From: Discostella pseudostelligera
Lineage: Eukaryota; Bacillariophyta; Thalassiosirophyceae; Thalassiosirales; Thalassiosiraceae
Direction of reading: 5' to 3'
Assembly (NCBI GenBank): GCA_036940085.1
Contig: JALLBK010000482.1
Span: 1 to 11,956 of the forward strand
DNA: 11,956 nucleotides
Part shown: positions 1 to 6,966 of the stretch, one piece after another
Position numbering within the stretch: position 1 is the first letter of the stretch
How the letters are laid out: each line of letters begins with the position of its first letter
The notes under the pieces: model-generated
What the model was told of the DNA's origin: nothing
The model's input: the letters and a program-made list of their open reading frames with translations, nothing else
Database searches by the model: none
Program-made: the position numbers and the translations under genes

Positions 1-389
1 GGGGCGAGAGGTCCTAGAGGGAATAGGTAGCTTGATTGTTCGATTGGGTTTTGTGTGTGATAGGGGTTGGGGGGATTGAGAATTGGGCATTGGGCGTTGA
101 TGCCTACAGGTGAGGAGGGGGGAAGTAAATGCCGAAACTCTTCATCTACTTGCCGCGGTAACTTGCTTTGGAGGGGTATGATGTGAAAGCGAGCTGAGAT
201 CGAAATGAGTGAGAGATGAGAGTAAGCGCAGCCTTGCAGTTTGGTCTCTGGGTTTTGGCTTTTAGTTCCAAGGCGATTATGAGAGCAAACTACAGTATTG
301 TATGTCATGTAAAAATCAACAGTGCCACTCTTATAGTTCATGGTTTCGATAGGAATACAACATGTTGTCACCAGAGTGTAATTAAATCG
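1..389. other. Left-edge non-coding region, G-rich in its first part
   Basis: I see no supportable gene here. The first ~130 nt are rich in G runs on the + strand (63-66, 69-74, 85-87 and 92-94). Frame 2 is open from the window edge for only about 25 codons before a TGA and shows no recognisable protein features, so it is not called as the end of a gene. An 82-codon + frame beginning at 216 has Cys/Arg-rich random-looking composition and runs into the repeat region that follows; it is not called. The stretch may be the distal promoter of the gene at 916 or the flank of a gene to the left. Confidence 0.5.
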
Positions 390-411
390 GTCTGCATCGG
401 CCGGTGCAGAC
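390..411. repeat. 22-bp near-perfect palindrome
   Basis: The 22 nt are self-complementary about the 400/401 centre. The outer 7-bp arms are GTCTGCA and TGCAGAC, and only one inner pair (397/404) departs from Watson-Crick, being T opposite G. It could be a dimeric transcription-factor site or a cruciform or hairpin. It lies 35 nt before the first CACGTG element of the promoter array, so a regulatory role is plausible but unproven. Confidence 0.6.
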
Positions 412-432
412 TCTCGGCAAGGCAGCTTTACG

Positions 433-556
433 TAGGAACACTTGCCACGTGTAGGATTTGTTAGTCGAGTCCTTTGCCTCCCGCCATTTCTCCCCCGCCA
501 AATCTCTGCCACGTGTAGGTTCTCCCGGGCCAAATCTCTGCCACGTGGAATGGGTC
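433..556 (+). promoter_or_regulatory. 32-nt-period array of G-box and E2F-like elements
   Basis: Three CACGTG palindromes lie at 446-451, 510-515 and 542-547, spaced 64 and 32 nt apart. The segment 489-515 recurs at 521-547 with an exact 32-nt offset and two mismatches. A degenerate unit is visible at ~473-483, where TTGCC keeps register but the G-box core is lost. E2F-like CCCGCC cores lie at 480-485 and 494-499, with another downstream at 582-587. Plant and algal bZIP or bHLH factors bind CACGTG, and E2F/DP binds TTTSSCGC-type sites. The array is 370-480 nt upstream of the start codon at 916, so it is most simply read as that gene's promoter/enhancer. The factors involved are inferred. Confidence 0.6.
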
Positions 557-587
557 TCTTGGTGGCACATCCGCCGACGCGCCCGCC

Positions 588-915
588 AGGCGTCACCATG
601 ACGAAGGGGTTCGTAGTACTAGACTAGAACTAGAACTATTCCATTATTCGTTGATGTCATCACCGCGATGCCATTCATCTGCCACTAGCCAACGCAAAAG
701 TCAGACGTAGTCTTCTTAGGAAGGATAGGACAGGTGCTCCAGATTGAAATTGAAGCGCCGGTGTGGAGTGCAAATCTTCTCATCGGCATCGGTGACAATC
801 GACATCGGTACACCCTATTATCATCGAATGGTGGCTGAGCATCTGTAGGTACACTGTATGCATCCAAAGTGGGCAATCGCTTGCTCAATCGACAACTTCC
901 AAATATACTCACCCG
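588..915 (+). promoter_or_regulatory. Proximal upstream region of the acidic membrane-protein gene
   Basis: This 328-nt stretch has no supported gene. It contains a short CTAGAA-type tandem at ~620-637, then AT-richer sequence and several ATCGRCATCGG-like short repeats at ~780-810. No clear TATA box was recognised. It probably holds the core promoter and 5' UTR of the gene starting at 916. A minus-strand open frame here (685-912) has no recognisable features and is treated as chance. Confidence 0.4.
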
Positions 916-3111
916 ATGGTTGTTTCAACGAAGCTGATGCTCATCAATGCAATGTCGTCAGTGGCAGTATTGATGGCAGTGGCAGTAACTAGTGTCCATG
1001 CATCATCGGCAACATCGTCGCATTCCCAACACATGTGGAGAATGAATCGACCTCGACTTCAGCATCCTCCACAAGAACATCATTTGATTAATATACGACA
1101 ATCTTTGTGTAGCGGTGAAACTCACAATTCTCTTATGGCAATGCTGAGCATGCGAGGGGGTGCTGGCACGTGGGGTAAATCTGGAATGAAGCACAAGATA
1201 GGTCACGGAGACGATGGCGAATCAGTGCTTGAATGCGATGAAGATTGCGATGACGATTGCGAATACGAGTATGAGTATTATGAAGTCGATGATGATGATG
1301 TTAACGAGGCCGAACGAGATGAGGAGGATACTGCTACTAGTACTACTGCTGTTAATGATGACGCTGATGATGTCCATGCAGAAATTCAACATCAACCAGA
1401 AAATTATGAAGATGCAGAAGAGGACGATGGAAAAGAAGCTGAATCAGAAAAAACTGTTGGTGAAGAAGAAGATGATTACGAAGATGACGACGATTATCTC
1501 TTTACAACTCCCATCTCAAAAGAAAAGACAGACCCTGTTCCACCTTCCCAAAAGCGACAATCGGTTCAGCGCGCTAGATCGAATCTGCCAAAACAGGCAG
1601 AAAAATATGATGATGATGAAGAAGAAGAGACGTATTTATTTGAAACCCCCATCCCTACAAAGAAAAATAGCCAATCTCAACCCACGAGGAAAGCAAATAG
1701 AACATCCAAGGCAACTACACACTGGTGGTGGCAAAATCACAACCCAATGACAGACAAACGACGTCAACAACGACGGACGACAAGCAAAGGACGACAGTTG
1801 CAAAGTAGAAGGCGCCATGTGTCATCGTCACGAGGGGCATCATTCATACCACCTCCATTCTACACTGGATCACCCTCTCGCTCATTCGATATTCGTGCAT
1901 TTAATGGAAGATCCTTCTATTCGGATGTACTCTCTTCACTCACTTCGGCACTTGGCTTCCTTCTCCAACCGATGGGGAATGCAATCCAAACAATTACCAA
2001 TGTTGTGACCTCCACCCTGTCAAGATATATTTCTTTGTCGCTATCACTGATCCGCAACACTTTGGATTACATGTGGTATGGTCCTGTGGAGGGTGTAACG
2101 ACGACCGGTATTCCAACTAGAGATGGTGGATTGAGTTCGTTCTTGATGTCGGGGCCTGTGCTGCTATTTGCATCTTCGATTGTTATTGTTGGTCTGTTAT
2201 CAGTTGTGATGTCTCGGCGAGTGCCCGATGGTGAGAGTAGTTCTTCCGCAAAAGAGAACGATGCACGGCGGCGATTTATTCGAAAGAATGGAGACTATGA
2301 TGAAGATTCTCCCTCCATCAAAGACGAATTACATTTCCTAAACCGTGAATTCGATGCTGCCAACCCCACCACGAAAGATCGAATAACCAAATCCATCATA
2401 TCCACCACTAATCGACTATGGCCAAAACAACAACGTCGCGTCACCAATAAGGACAATCGTCCAAAATCACGACGAGGACAACGTCAATTCACCATCCAAT
2501 CCATACAACAATGGTGGAAGGAACGACCAAATCAACCGCCCATAGCCATAATTGAACCACAACATTTACGCAATTCGCAGCAAGAACAAAAACCACCGCT
2601 CGGAAAAGAGATTAATCAATTGCAAAAAAAGCTGGCAGTTTCGGAACAAGAACGTGCGATATTACAACAGGATGTCCAACATCTATTAACGAAATTGCAA
2701 AGGGCACAAGAGTTGGCCAAGTCGGCATCGTTGCATAATAAGTGGCAGGAGAAATTATCGTCGAGGACAGATCAGATATTGGGACGGGGGAACGGAGGAG
2801 GAGACGAGGATGCTAGTCGACGAAAGACGAAATCATCGGGAATAGGGACGGGAGAACAACGCAACAACAGGGGAAGGAACGTAGAAGAGGGTGAAGCGCG
2901 AAGAGATGAGCGAGGAGTGATAGAACGTGGTGGCATTGGAGGACGAAATGATTTGGATATCCAAGCTGGGCCAAATCCACGAATATTGGATGGGGTAACG
3001 ATTGTTCGAGATATAGACGATATGGAAGAGGAAATGGAGGAGGATGGGGCGGATGACTACTACTACGATGATGGTGGCGATGGCGATGACATGAAATGGC
3101 CTGCATTATGA
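916..3111 (+). CDS. Hypothetical secretory/membrane protein with acidic tracts and a coiled coil
   Basis: I do not recognise the family of this 731-residue protein. An N-terminal signal peptide is likely: the hydrophobic run at residues 14-27 ends in a V-H-A context near residue 29. Residues ~98-240 are strongly acidic (Asp/Glu, with a Tyr/Glu cluster at 116-122). Within this region YLFxTPI occurs twice, at 194-200 and 240-246, each after an acidic run and before Lys residues, so it looks like an internal duplication. Residues 281-306 are very basic. Residues 335-385 are moderately hydrophobic or amphipathic, and 409-432 form a convincing transmembrane segment. A heptad-like coiled coil is likely at 563-600, and the tail (~698-728) is again Asp/Glu/Tyr-rich. 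A membrane-anchored protein with charged disordered domains on both sides is the safest description. A SMRGG sequence at 78-82 resembles RGG-type motifs I associate with diatom exported proteins, but this is weak. The start at 916 is chosen because it gives the signal peptide at the extreme N-terminus. Confidence 0.8.
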   Translation: MVVSTKLMLINAMSSVAVLMAVAVTSVHASSATSSHSQHMWRMNRPRLQHPPQEHHLINIRQSLCSGETHNSLMAMLSMRGGAGTWGKSGMKHKIGHGDDGESVLECDEDCDDDCEYEYEYYEVDDDDVNEAERDEEDTATSTTAVNDDADDVHAEIQHQPENYEDAEEDDGKEAESEKTVGEEEDDYEDDDDYLFTTPISKEKTDPVPPSQKRQSVQRARSNLPKQAEKYDDDEEEETYLFETPIPTKKNSQSQPTRKANRTSKATTHWWWQNHNPMTDKRRQQRRTTSKGRQLQSRRRHVSSSRGASFIPPPFYTGSPSRSFDIRAFNGRSFYSDVLSSLTSALGFLLQPMGNAIQTITNVVTSTLSRYISLSLSLIRNTLDYMWYGPVEGVTTTGIPTRDGGLSSFLMSGPVLLFASSIVIVGLLSVVMSRRVPDGESSSSAKENDARRRFIRKNGDYDEDSPSIKDELHFLNREFDAANPTTKDRITKSIISTTNRLWPKQQRRVTNKDNRPKSRRGQRQFTIQSIQQWWKERPNQPPIAIIEPQHLRNSQQEQKPPLGKEINQLQKKLAVSEQERAILQQDVQHLLTKLQRAQELAKSASLHNKWQEKLSSRTDQILGRGNGGGDEDASRRKTKSSGIGTGEQRNNRGRNVEEGEARRDERGVIERGGIGGRNDLDIQAGPNPRILDGVTIVRDIDDMEEEMEEDGADDYYYDDGGDGDDMKWPAL

Positions 3112-3252
3112 GATAGAGAGAGGGAGAGACTTCATCACACATTTCATCACTCACGCACCGTATATGTGGGCACTGCAGCCCTACACACATTCATTACAAC
3201 TAGTATCAAAGGCTTATCGTTTTAACCTCGTCATTACTGACTATCATCCTAC
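3112..3252. other. Convergent 3' intergenic gap
   Basis: These 141 nt separate the stop codons of two converging genes and must hold both 3' UTRs and polyadenylation signals, unless the transcripts overlap. No AATAAA hexamer is seen on either strand. The start is purine-rich (GAGA repeats at ~3112-3130) on the + strand. Overlapping 3' ends are likely in such a small gap. Confidence 0.5.
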
Positions 3253-4197
3253 TCACAAGACTGTCCGCTTACTCGCCGTATTCATGTACGGCTTCAACAC
3301 ATACTCATTCTCCGCATCCTTCATCTCCAACGTGCCCAATTTAATCTGATACAATCTCATTTCAAACCGTGGTCCAACCTCGTACAACTTGACCTTGTCC
3401 GTACTAGTACTACTGGTACTTCCGCCCTCTTTGGAATACACATGATGTCGAAAGGAGATATGATCATTGTCATTACTAAAAGTGACAATCCGCCGTGTAT
3501 CCATCTTTGGTACAGGAAATAAGCATTTCAGAATGTTCCCCACACGCTTACCCACGGAGGTATGAAAATTGTTTAATATAATATGAGGATAGGCCTCAGA
3601 CATGGGTGCGGCACCTCCTTCCAAATCATGCCGTAGCACTGCTCCACTTAATGTAAAGTACGCGGTTGGACCGAATGGTAAATGACAAATGACCAACCCA
3701 TCCGGCTCACCACGAGTTTCTTGCAATACAATCAAATCAGTAACATTGGCATCATTTTCACGACAGGATGCGACTAAGTCATCCACACGTATATTACCCC
3801 GATTAATACGTGTCGAATTGGGTAGTAGGACTTTCATCTCCTTGGCAAATTGTTTTAGTCGGGAGGAGGGATCACGTGAGGTAGTAATGACAATTTGTGG
3901 ATCGGTATGTCCAGCATTGCCATATTCATCATCCACATGAGATGTTTTGGCTGCTTCAATATCGAGAGTGTTGTGTTTGGCATCTTCGTAATCTAATTCA
4001 GACTTGAGTTTAGTGTAGTTGGCACGAAGTTCGGTGGGGAGAGGTTTGCCATTGGCAAGGGCATCACGAATTCGTTTTTTGGATTCATAGTCGGCAGATT
4101 GGGCGGTGGAGGAGGAGAGAGATTTGCGATAGAGATACTCGCGACGGAGACGGGCGGCACGTCGATGCGAGGCGGAGGCGGCCGATGTCGATGGCAT
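3253..4197 (-). CDS. IMP4: U3 small nucleolar ribonucleoprotein protein IMP4 (Brix domain)
   Basis: IMP4 is a nucleolar protein of the U3 snoRNP/SSU processome. With IMP3 and MPP10 it supports U3-pre-rRNA pairing and the cleavages that release 18S rRNA. The 314-residue product is close to the family length (about 290). The N-terminus has the conserved basic REYLYRK sequence (residues 19-25) and a GKPLP block (50-54). The Brix domain begins at ~100 with QIVITTSRDPS, followed by NRGN (132-135), the LQETRG and HLPFGPTA blocks (158-179), and GKRVGNILKCLFP (216-228). The family C-terminal signature GPRFEMRLYQIKLGTLE is at 275-291, followed by a short conserved tail. Residues 240-270 carry a small Ser/Thr/Gly-rich insertion. 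The frame is uninterrupted and needs no intron. The start is the only Met ahead of the conserved basic N-terminus. It is head-to-head with the TrmH-like gene and convergent with the acidic membrane-protein gene. Confidence 0.96.
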   Translation of the reverse strand: MPSTSAASASHRRAARLRREYLYRKSLSSSTAQSADYESKKRIRDALANGKPLPTELRANYTKLKSELDYEDAKHNTLDIEAAKTSHVDDEYGNAGHTDPQIVITTSRDPSSRLKQFAKEMKVLLPNSTRINRGNIRVDDLVASCRENDANVTDLIVLQETRGEPDGLVICHLPFGPTAYFTLSGAVLRHDLEGGAAPMSEAYPHIILNNFHTSVGKRVGNILKCLFPVPKMDTRRIVTFSNDNDHISFRHHVYSKEGGSTSSTSTDKVKLYEVGPRFEMRLYQIKLGTLEMKDAENEYVLKPYMNTASKRTVL

Positions 4198-4460
4198 GGT
4201 TGCGGTGGTATTGATGAAATGAAAATGAAATCGAATTCATTTGTGTTGGACATGAGTATGAGTTGTGGTGATGGGTGGATGGCGGGAAGGGATCTAATCT
4301 GTGGACGAGAAGATCTTTCGTCTGTCTGCCGTCGTGAGCAATGAATTCCACGTGGAGGCGAGAGCTGCCGGCGTCGTCGGTTGTCGGTTGTCGGTCGCGC
4401 GCGTCCTATCACAAAGCACTTGCTTGACCATGATGCTTTGCCGGCGCCGATAACGACACT
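4198..4460. promoter_or_regulatory. Shared divergent promoter region of IMP4 and the TrmH-like gene
   Basis: The two start codons are separated by 263 nt that must contain both promoters. An E2F-like GGCGGGAA lies at 4281-4288 and a G-box in the context CCACGTGGAG at 4348-4357. There is a quasi-palindrome at 4304-4322 (GACGA...TCGTC around AAGATCTT with one bulged G) and a short GTCGGTT tandem at ~4377-4396. An inverted repeat with 7-bp arms (4412-4418 and 4434-4440) lies just ahead of the TrmH start and may fold in that mRNA's leader. Sharing between one translation-related gene on each strand suggests co-regulation, which is inference. Confidence 0.6.
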
Positions 4461-6479
4461 ATGTGCACCAACAATGCGTCTTCCCACACCCACACGGCCA
4501 ACAATACTATCCACTCTATTGTTACACTCATGCTAGTCGTTGTTGCTGCCTCGTATTGTTCATCGTCGAGAGCAGTTGTAGCGGCGACTGCAGCAACAAC
4601 AAGAAGATGCCGTGGTGCTGGTGCTGTCCATCATAGCAATCACATCGTCAATCACTGCGTTGGTGGAGCAAATACATCATTCGCCTCGTCACGTAGCCGC
4701 AGCACTGGCAGTGGAAACATCAGTAGCATATGTAGACGTAGTCGTCGTCATCACCACCATGCTTTTCACCATCATCGTGCGATGATGGCATCATCATCGA
4801 TATCTTCGTCTATATCATCAGCAGCAGAAGTCGAAACGGCATCAACACGATTAGTATCTACAACACGTGAACTATTCCTTCGTCGAAGGAATTTGATGAT
4901 GCCATCCATTACTAATCGATTGTTTCACCATGATTCGAGTACTGCCACTGATGAAGATGCAGGTTACATCCCTACAACAACAATGCACAGTGTTGCGAAT
5001 GATGTTGGAACGAAGGAAGAAGATTACAATCATCAACCCTACTTGAATCTTGATGATAGCGGTAATGATGAGGATGAGGAGGGAAATGAAGAGGGTGCAC
5101 CTCCTGACGGTTCTAGCGATGATGATTCTACAGCTATTGCTGCAGATTCTGCTTCACAGACATGGCAAAATCCTCGATCGCGTTGGGCGAAGCGAAAGCA
5201 TCGAAAGAAGATGGAGAAACAACTGCGTGAGGGTAATTATATTGAAGGGGAAGAGGCTACGAGTGGAGATGATAGTGGTGTGTTGGATTGGGAGACGTTC
5301 GAGTTTGGTACTAGGTCAGTTCTCCCTGCATTTCACTTGGTGTTGAATGCACTTCATTTTTGCATTTCACTGTGTGCTTCCATTAACTCAACTCACAAAT
5401 ATAAACCCATGTATTACAAATCGTGTTGCAGTCCCAAGATGGACAAACGCTTCGACGACAGTGATATCAATGACTCAGCCAATCAAACGGGTATACCCAA
5501 CCACATTCTCAATACCATTGCCACCAACACCGTAACCTACCAAACCTATCTCCAACACGAGGCCAATATTGACAAATCGACATCAACCGAGTCCATCCGA
5601 TCCAAGTCGGAACTACTATCTCTCTCTCCAGATATAGTTGAAAAATCCATAAACATACTCTCTCCATACATCTTACCCCGACGAATGGAACGCATCGAGT
5701 CAATATTGCAAAAACGCACCAAACATGCCCGATTCTTATTCGAAAATCCATCAAATCCTAGCAATGTATGGGCGTGTCTCCGCACCCTCGATTCTTTTGG
5801 TATACAATATGTCGATGTGATTGTGAACTCTGAATCCTATCAGGGAAAGGCGGCGGTAAATCAAAAACGGGGAATGAGAACAGCCATGGGATCGGCGGTG
5901 TGGATGACAATACGACAATTTGGCAGTATTGATGAGGCGATAACATCGCTTAGGGAAGAGGAGGGGTGTTTGGTTTATGCTTCGGATTTGAATCCGAATG
6001 CGAAGGATGTGAGAGATTTGGTTTGGGATGTAGATTTTGATGCTGAAAAAAAAGTCGTGGACAATAACGTCGAAGAAGCCGAAAGCCAGAGCAAGAAGCA
6101 AGGCCAAAGACCAATCTGCATAGTCATGGGGAATGAAGAACGTGGAATATCCGACGAGATGAGAAGCTTGGCCGATGAGACATTTTATTTACCAATGTGT
6201 GGATTTGCTGAGAGCTTCAATCTGAGTGTTGCCACGGCAATTACATTGGCGTATATGAGTGCGGTTTCGGGTAGAGGAGGAGAAGGTTCGAGCGATGCTA
6301 CAGCAGGAAGTGACAGTGGCATCAAGGGTCCACTACGACCAGGAGACTTAGATCCTCATGAATTGCAATGTCTGAAACTCCGTGGTGTGATTAATAGTTT
6401 GGCCCAAAAACGTATGGGAAAGGCATTGCTGAAGCAGGAGGGCATTGTGTTACCAAGTTCATTGTACAAGGATGTTTGA
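4461..6479 (+). CDS. trmH: TrmH/SpoU-family tRNA (guanosine-2'-O-)methyltransferase, one intron (join 4461-5314, 5432-6479)
   Basis: This SPOUT enzyme would transfer a methyl group from S-adenosylmethionine to a ribose 2'-OH. The closest recognisable relative is bacterial TrmH, which makes Gm18 in tRNA. The unspliced frame has 672 codons; removing the intron gives 633 residues. In unspliced numbering, motif 1 is N435...R441-T442, motif 2 is GNEERG at 557-562, and motif 3 is YLPMxGFAESFNLSVA (576-591) with M579, S585 and N587 at the expected catalytic/cofactor positions. The TrmH-type lead-in RRMERIESILQKR (407-419) and a C-terminal helix ending near GIVLP are also present. The catalytic part (~400-672) matches the ~230-residue bacterial enzyme, plus a 600-626 Gly/Ser insertion and an acidic linker at 525-548. 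The first ~270 residues are an extension absent from bacteria: a hydrophobic segment at 18-33 (signal-like), His/Ser-rich stretches, then acidic residues. An organelle-targeting role is possible, but no ASAFAP-type plastid motif is obvious. Confidence 0.88.
   Translation: MCTNNASSHTHTANNTIHSIVTLMLVVVAASYCSSSRAVVAATAATTRRCRGAGAVHHSNHIVNHCVGGANTSFASSRSRSTGSGNISSICRRSRRHHHHAFHHHRAMMASSSISSSISSAAEVETASTRLVSTTRELFLRRRNLMMPSITNRLFHHDSSTATDEDAGYIPTTTMHSVANDVGTKEEDYNHQPYLNLDDSGNDEDEEGNEEGAPPDGSSDDDSTAIAADSASQTWQNPRSRWAKRKHRKKMEKQLREGNYIEGEEATSGDDSGVLDWETFEFGTRSVLPAFHLVLNALHFCISLCASINSTHKYKPMYYKSCCSPKMDKRFDDSDINDSANQTGIPNHILNTIATNTVTYQTYLQHEANIDKSTSTESIRSKSELLSLSPDIVEKSINILSPYILPRRMERIESILQKRTKHARFLFENPSNPSNVWACLRTLDSFGIQYVDVIVNSESYQGKAAVNQKRGMRTAMGSAVWMTIRQFGSIDEAITSLREEEGCLVYASDLNPNAKDVRDLVWDVDFDAEKKVVDNNVEEAESQSKKQGQRPICIVMGNEERGISDEMRSLADETFYLPMCGFAESFNLSVATAITLAYMSAVSGRGGEGSSDATAGSDSGIKGPLRPGDLDPHELQCLKLRGVINSLAQKRMGKALLKQEGIVLPSSLYKDV
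5315..5431 (+). other. Probable spliceosomal intron, in-frame and stop-free
   Basis: The donor is AG|GTCAGT at 5315 and the acceptor is TTGCAG|T ending at 5431. A candidate branch site, TTAAC, lies at 5383-5387. The interval is T-rich, unlike the surrounding Asp/Lys-coding sequence, and would translate into a hydrophobic Cys/His-rich insert foreign to this protein. Its 117 nt are exactly 39 codons with no stop, so a naive gene call reads straight through. It is a phase 2 intron: splicing turns the AGG codon into AGT (Ser) and joins FGT to SPKMDKRF. Confidence 0.83.
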
Positions 6480-6966
6480 TAAAAGGATGGAGAGAGAGTC
6501 TCGTCTCAGGCATGCGACATGCACTTTGAACATCGATACAATATCTCTGAACTATGGCAAATAGAGATACAAGCCACCCATCATGGCGAACTGACACAAC
6601 ATCCGATTCTCGATGAGCCTCCGCCTTTGAATTAGTTCAGATATTCCTCATTATCCATGATATTAAGATTGCTTTATTGAACGTATCTACCTCGCGAGTG
6701 TGCAGTTGCTGGTACTCCCAGTAGTACCAGGAATGCCACGTGGAGCTGTTGCTGTGGGATGGCGCGGAGTTTTCCCGCCAAATTTCTTATTTTGGCGGGA
6801 GCGTAGCATTCGCATCGCGCGACGCAACATTCACATGCGTACGATATGGTATCTATGAGCAACTCTAGAGAGCATGCACCACGAACATAGAAATGAGAAG
6901 CATGAACAATGAAAATGAGAACATGCACCATTAATATTCACTTCCATCGCCACATAACCACCGACC
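6480..6966 (+). promoter_or_regulatory. Intergenic region upstream of the SGNH-like gene
   Basis: These 487 nt hold the 3' UTR of the TrmH-like gene and the promoter of the next gene. No RNA gene or protein was recognised. A perfect hairpin has 8-bp arms CTGGTACT/AGTACCAG (6709-6716, 6723-6730) and a 6-nt loop. It is followed by a G-box at 6737-6742 and an inverted E2F-like pair at 6774-6799. Near the start codon, three CATG-led degenerate repeats (from 6873, 6901 and 6922), two of which end in AATGAGAA, probably lie in the 5' UTR. The start codon has a strong context, ACCATGG. Confidence 0.5.
6774..6799. promoter_or_regulatory. Inverted pair of E2F-like sites
   Basis: CCCGCCAAA (6774-6782) and its exact reverse complement TTTGGCGGG (6791-6799) are separated by 8 nt. 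With the flanking T residues each half matches the E2F/DP consensus TTTSSCGC. The pair lies about 170-190 nt upstream of the ATG at 6967 and 31 nt downstream of a CACGTG element. A cell-cycle or S-phase role is inferred from the motif only. Confidence 0.6.

Noticed and set aside
1214..1750. 178-codon + frame rich in Met/Lys inside the acidic-protein gene
   Set aside because: It is the +2 shadow of GAT/GAA-rich acidic codons, which read as ATG/AAG in the next frame. The main frame has a signal peptide and a transmembrane segment.
3993..4514. 173-codon minus frame overlapping the IMP4 start and the shared promoter
   Set aside because: Pro/His/Arg-rich low-complexity translation crossing the promoter; IMP4 in the other minus frame is clearly the gene.
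4461..4590. Classical diatom plastid-targeting presequence on the TrmH-like protein
   Set aside because: A signal-like hydrophobic stretch is present, but no ASAFAP-type motif with Phe after the cleavage site was found, so plastid targeting is not asserted.
6053..6097. Possible second intron in the TrmH-like gene (GTCGTG...CCAG)
   Set aside because: Very short and A/G-rich without a pyrimidine tract; it reads as an ordinary acidic linker.
6480..6966. tRNA or small RNA gene in the longest internal intergenic gap
   Set aside because: No GGTTCGAATCC-type T-arm, no acceptor-stem pairing and no Pol III A/B boxes could be recognised.
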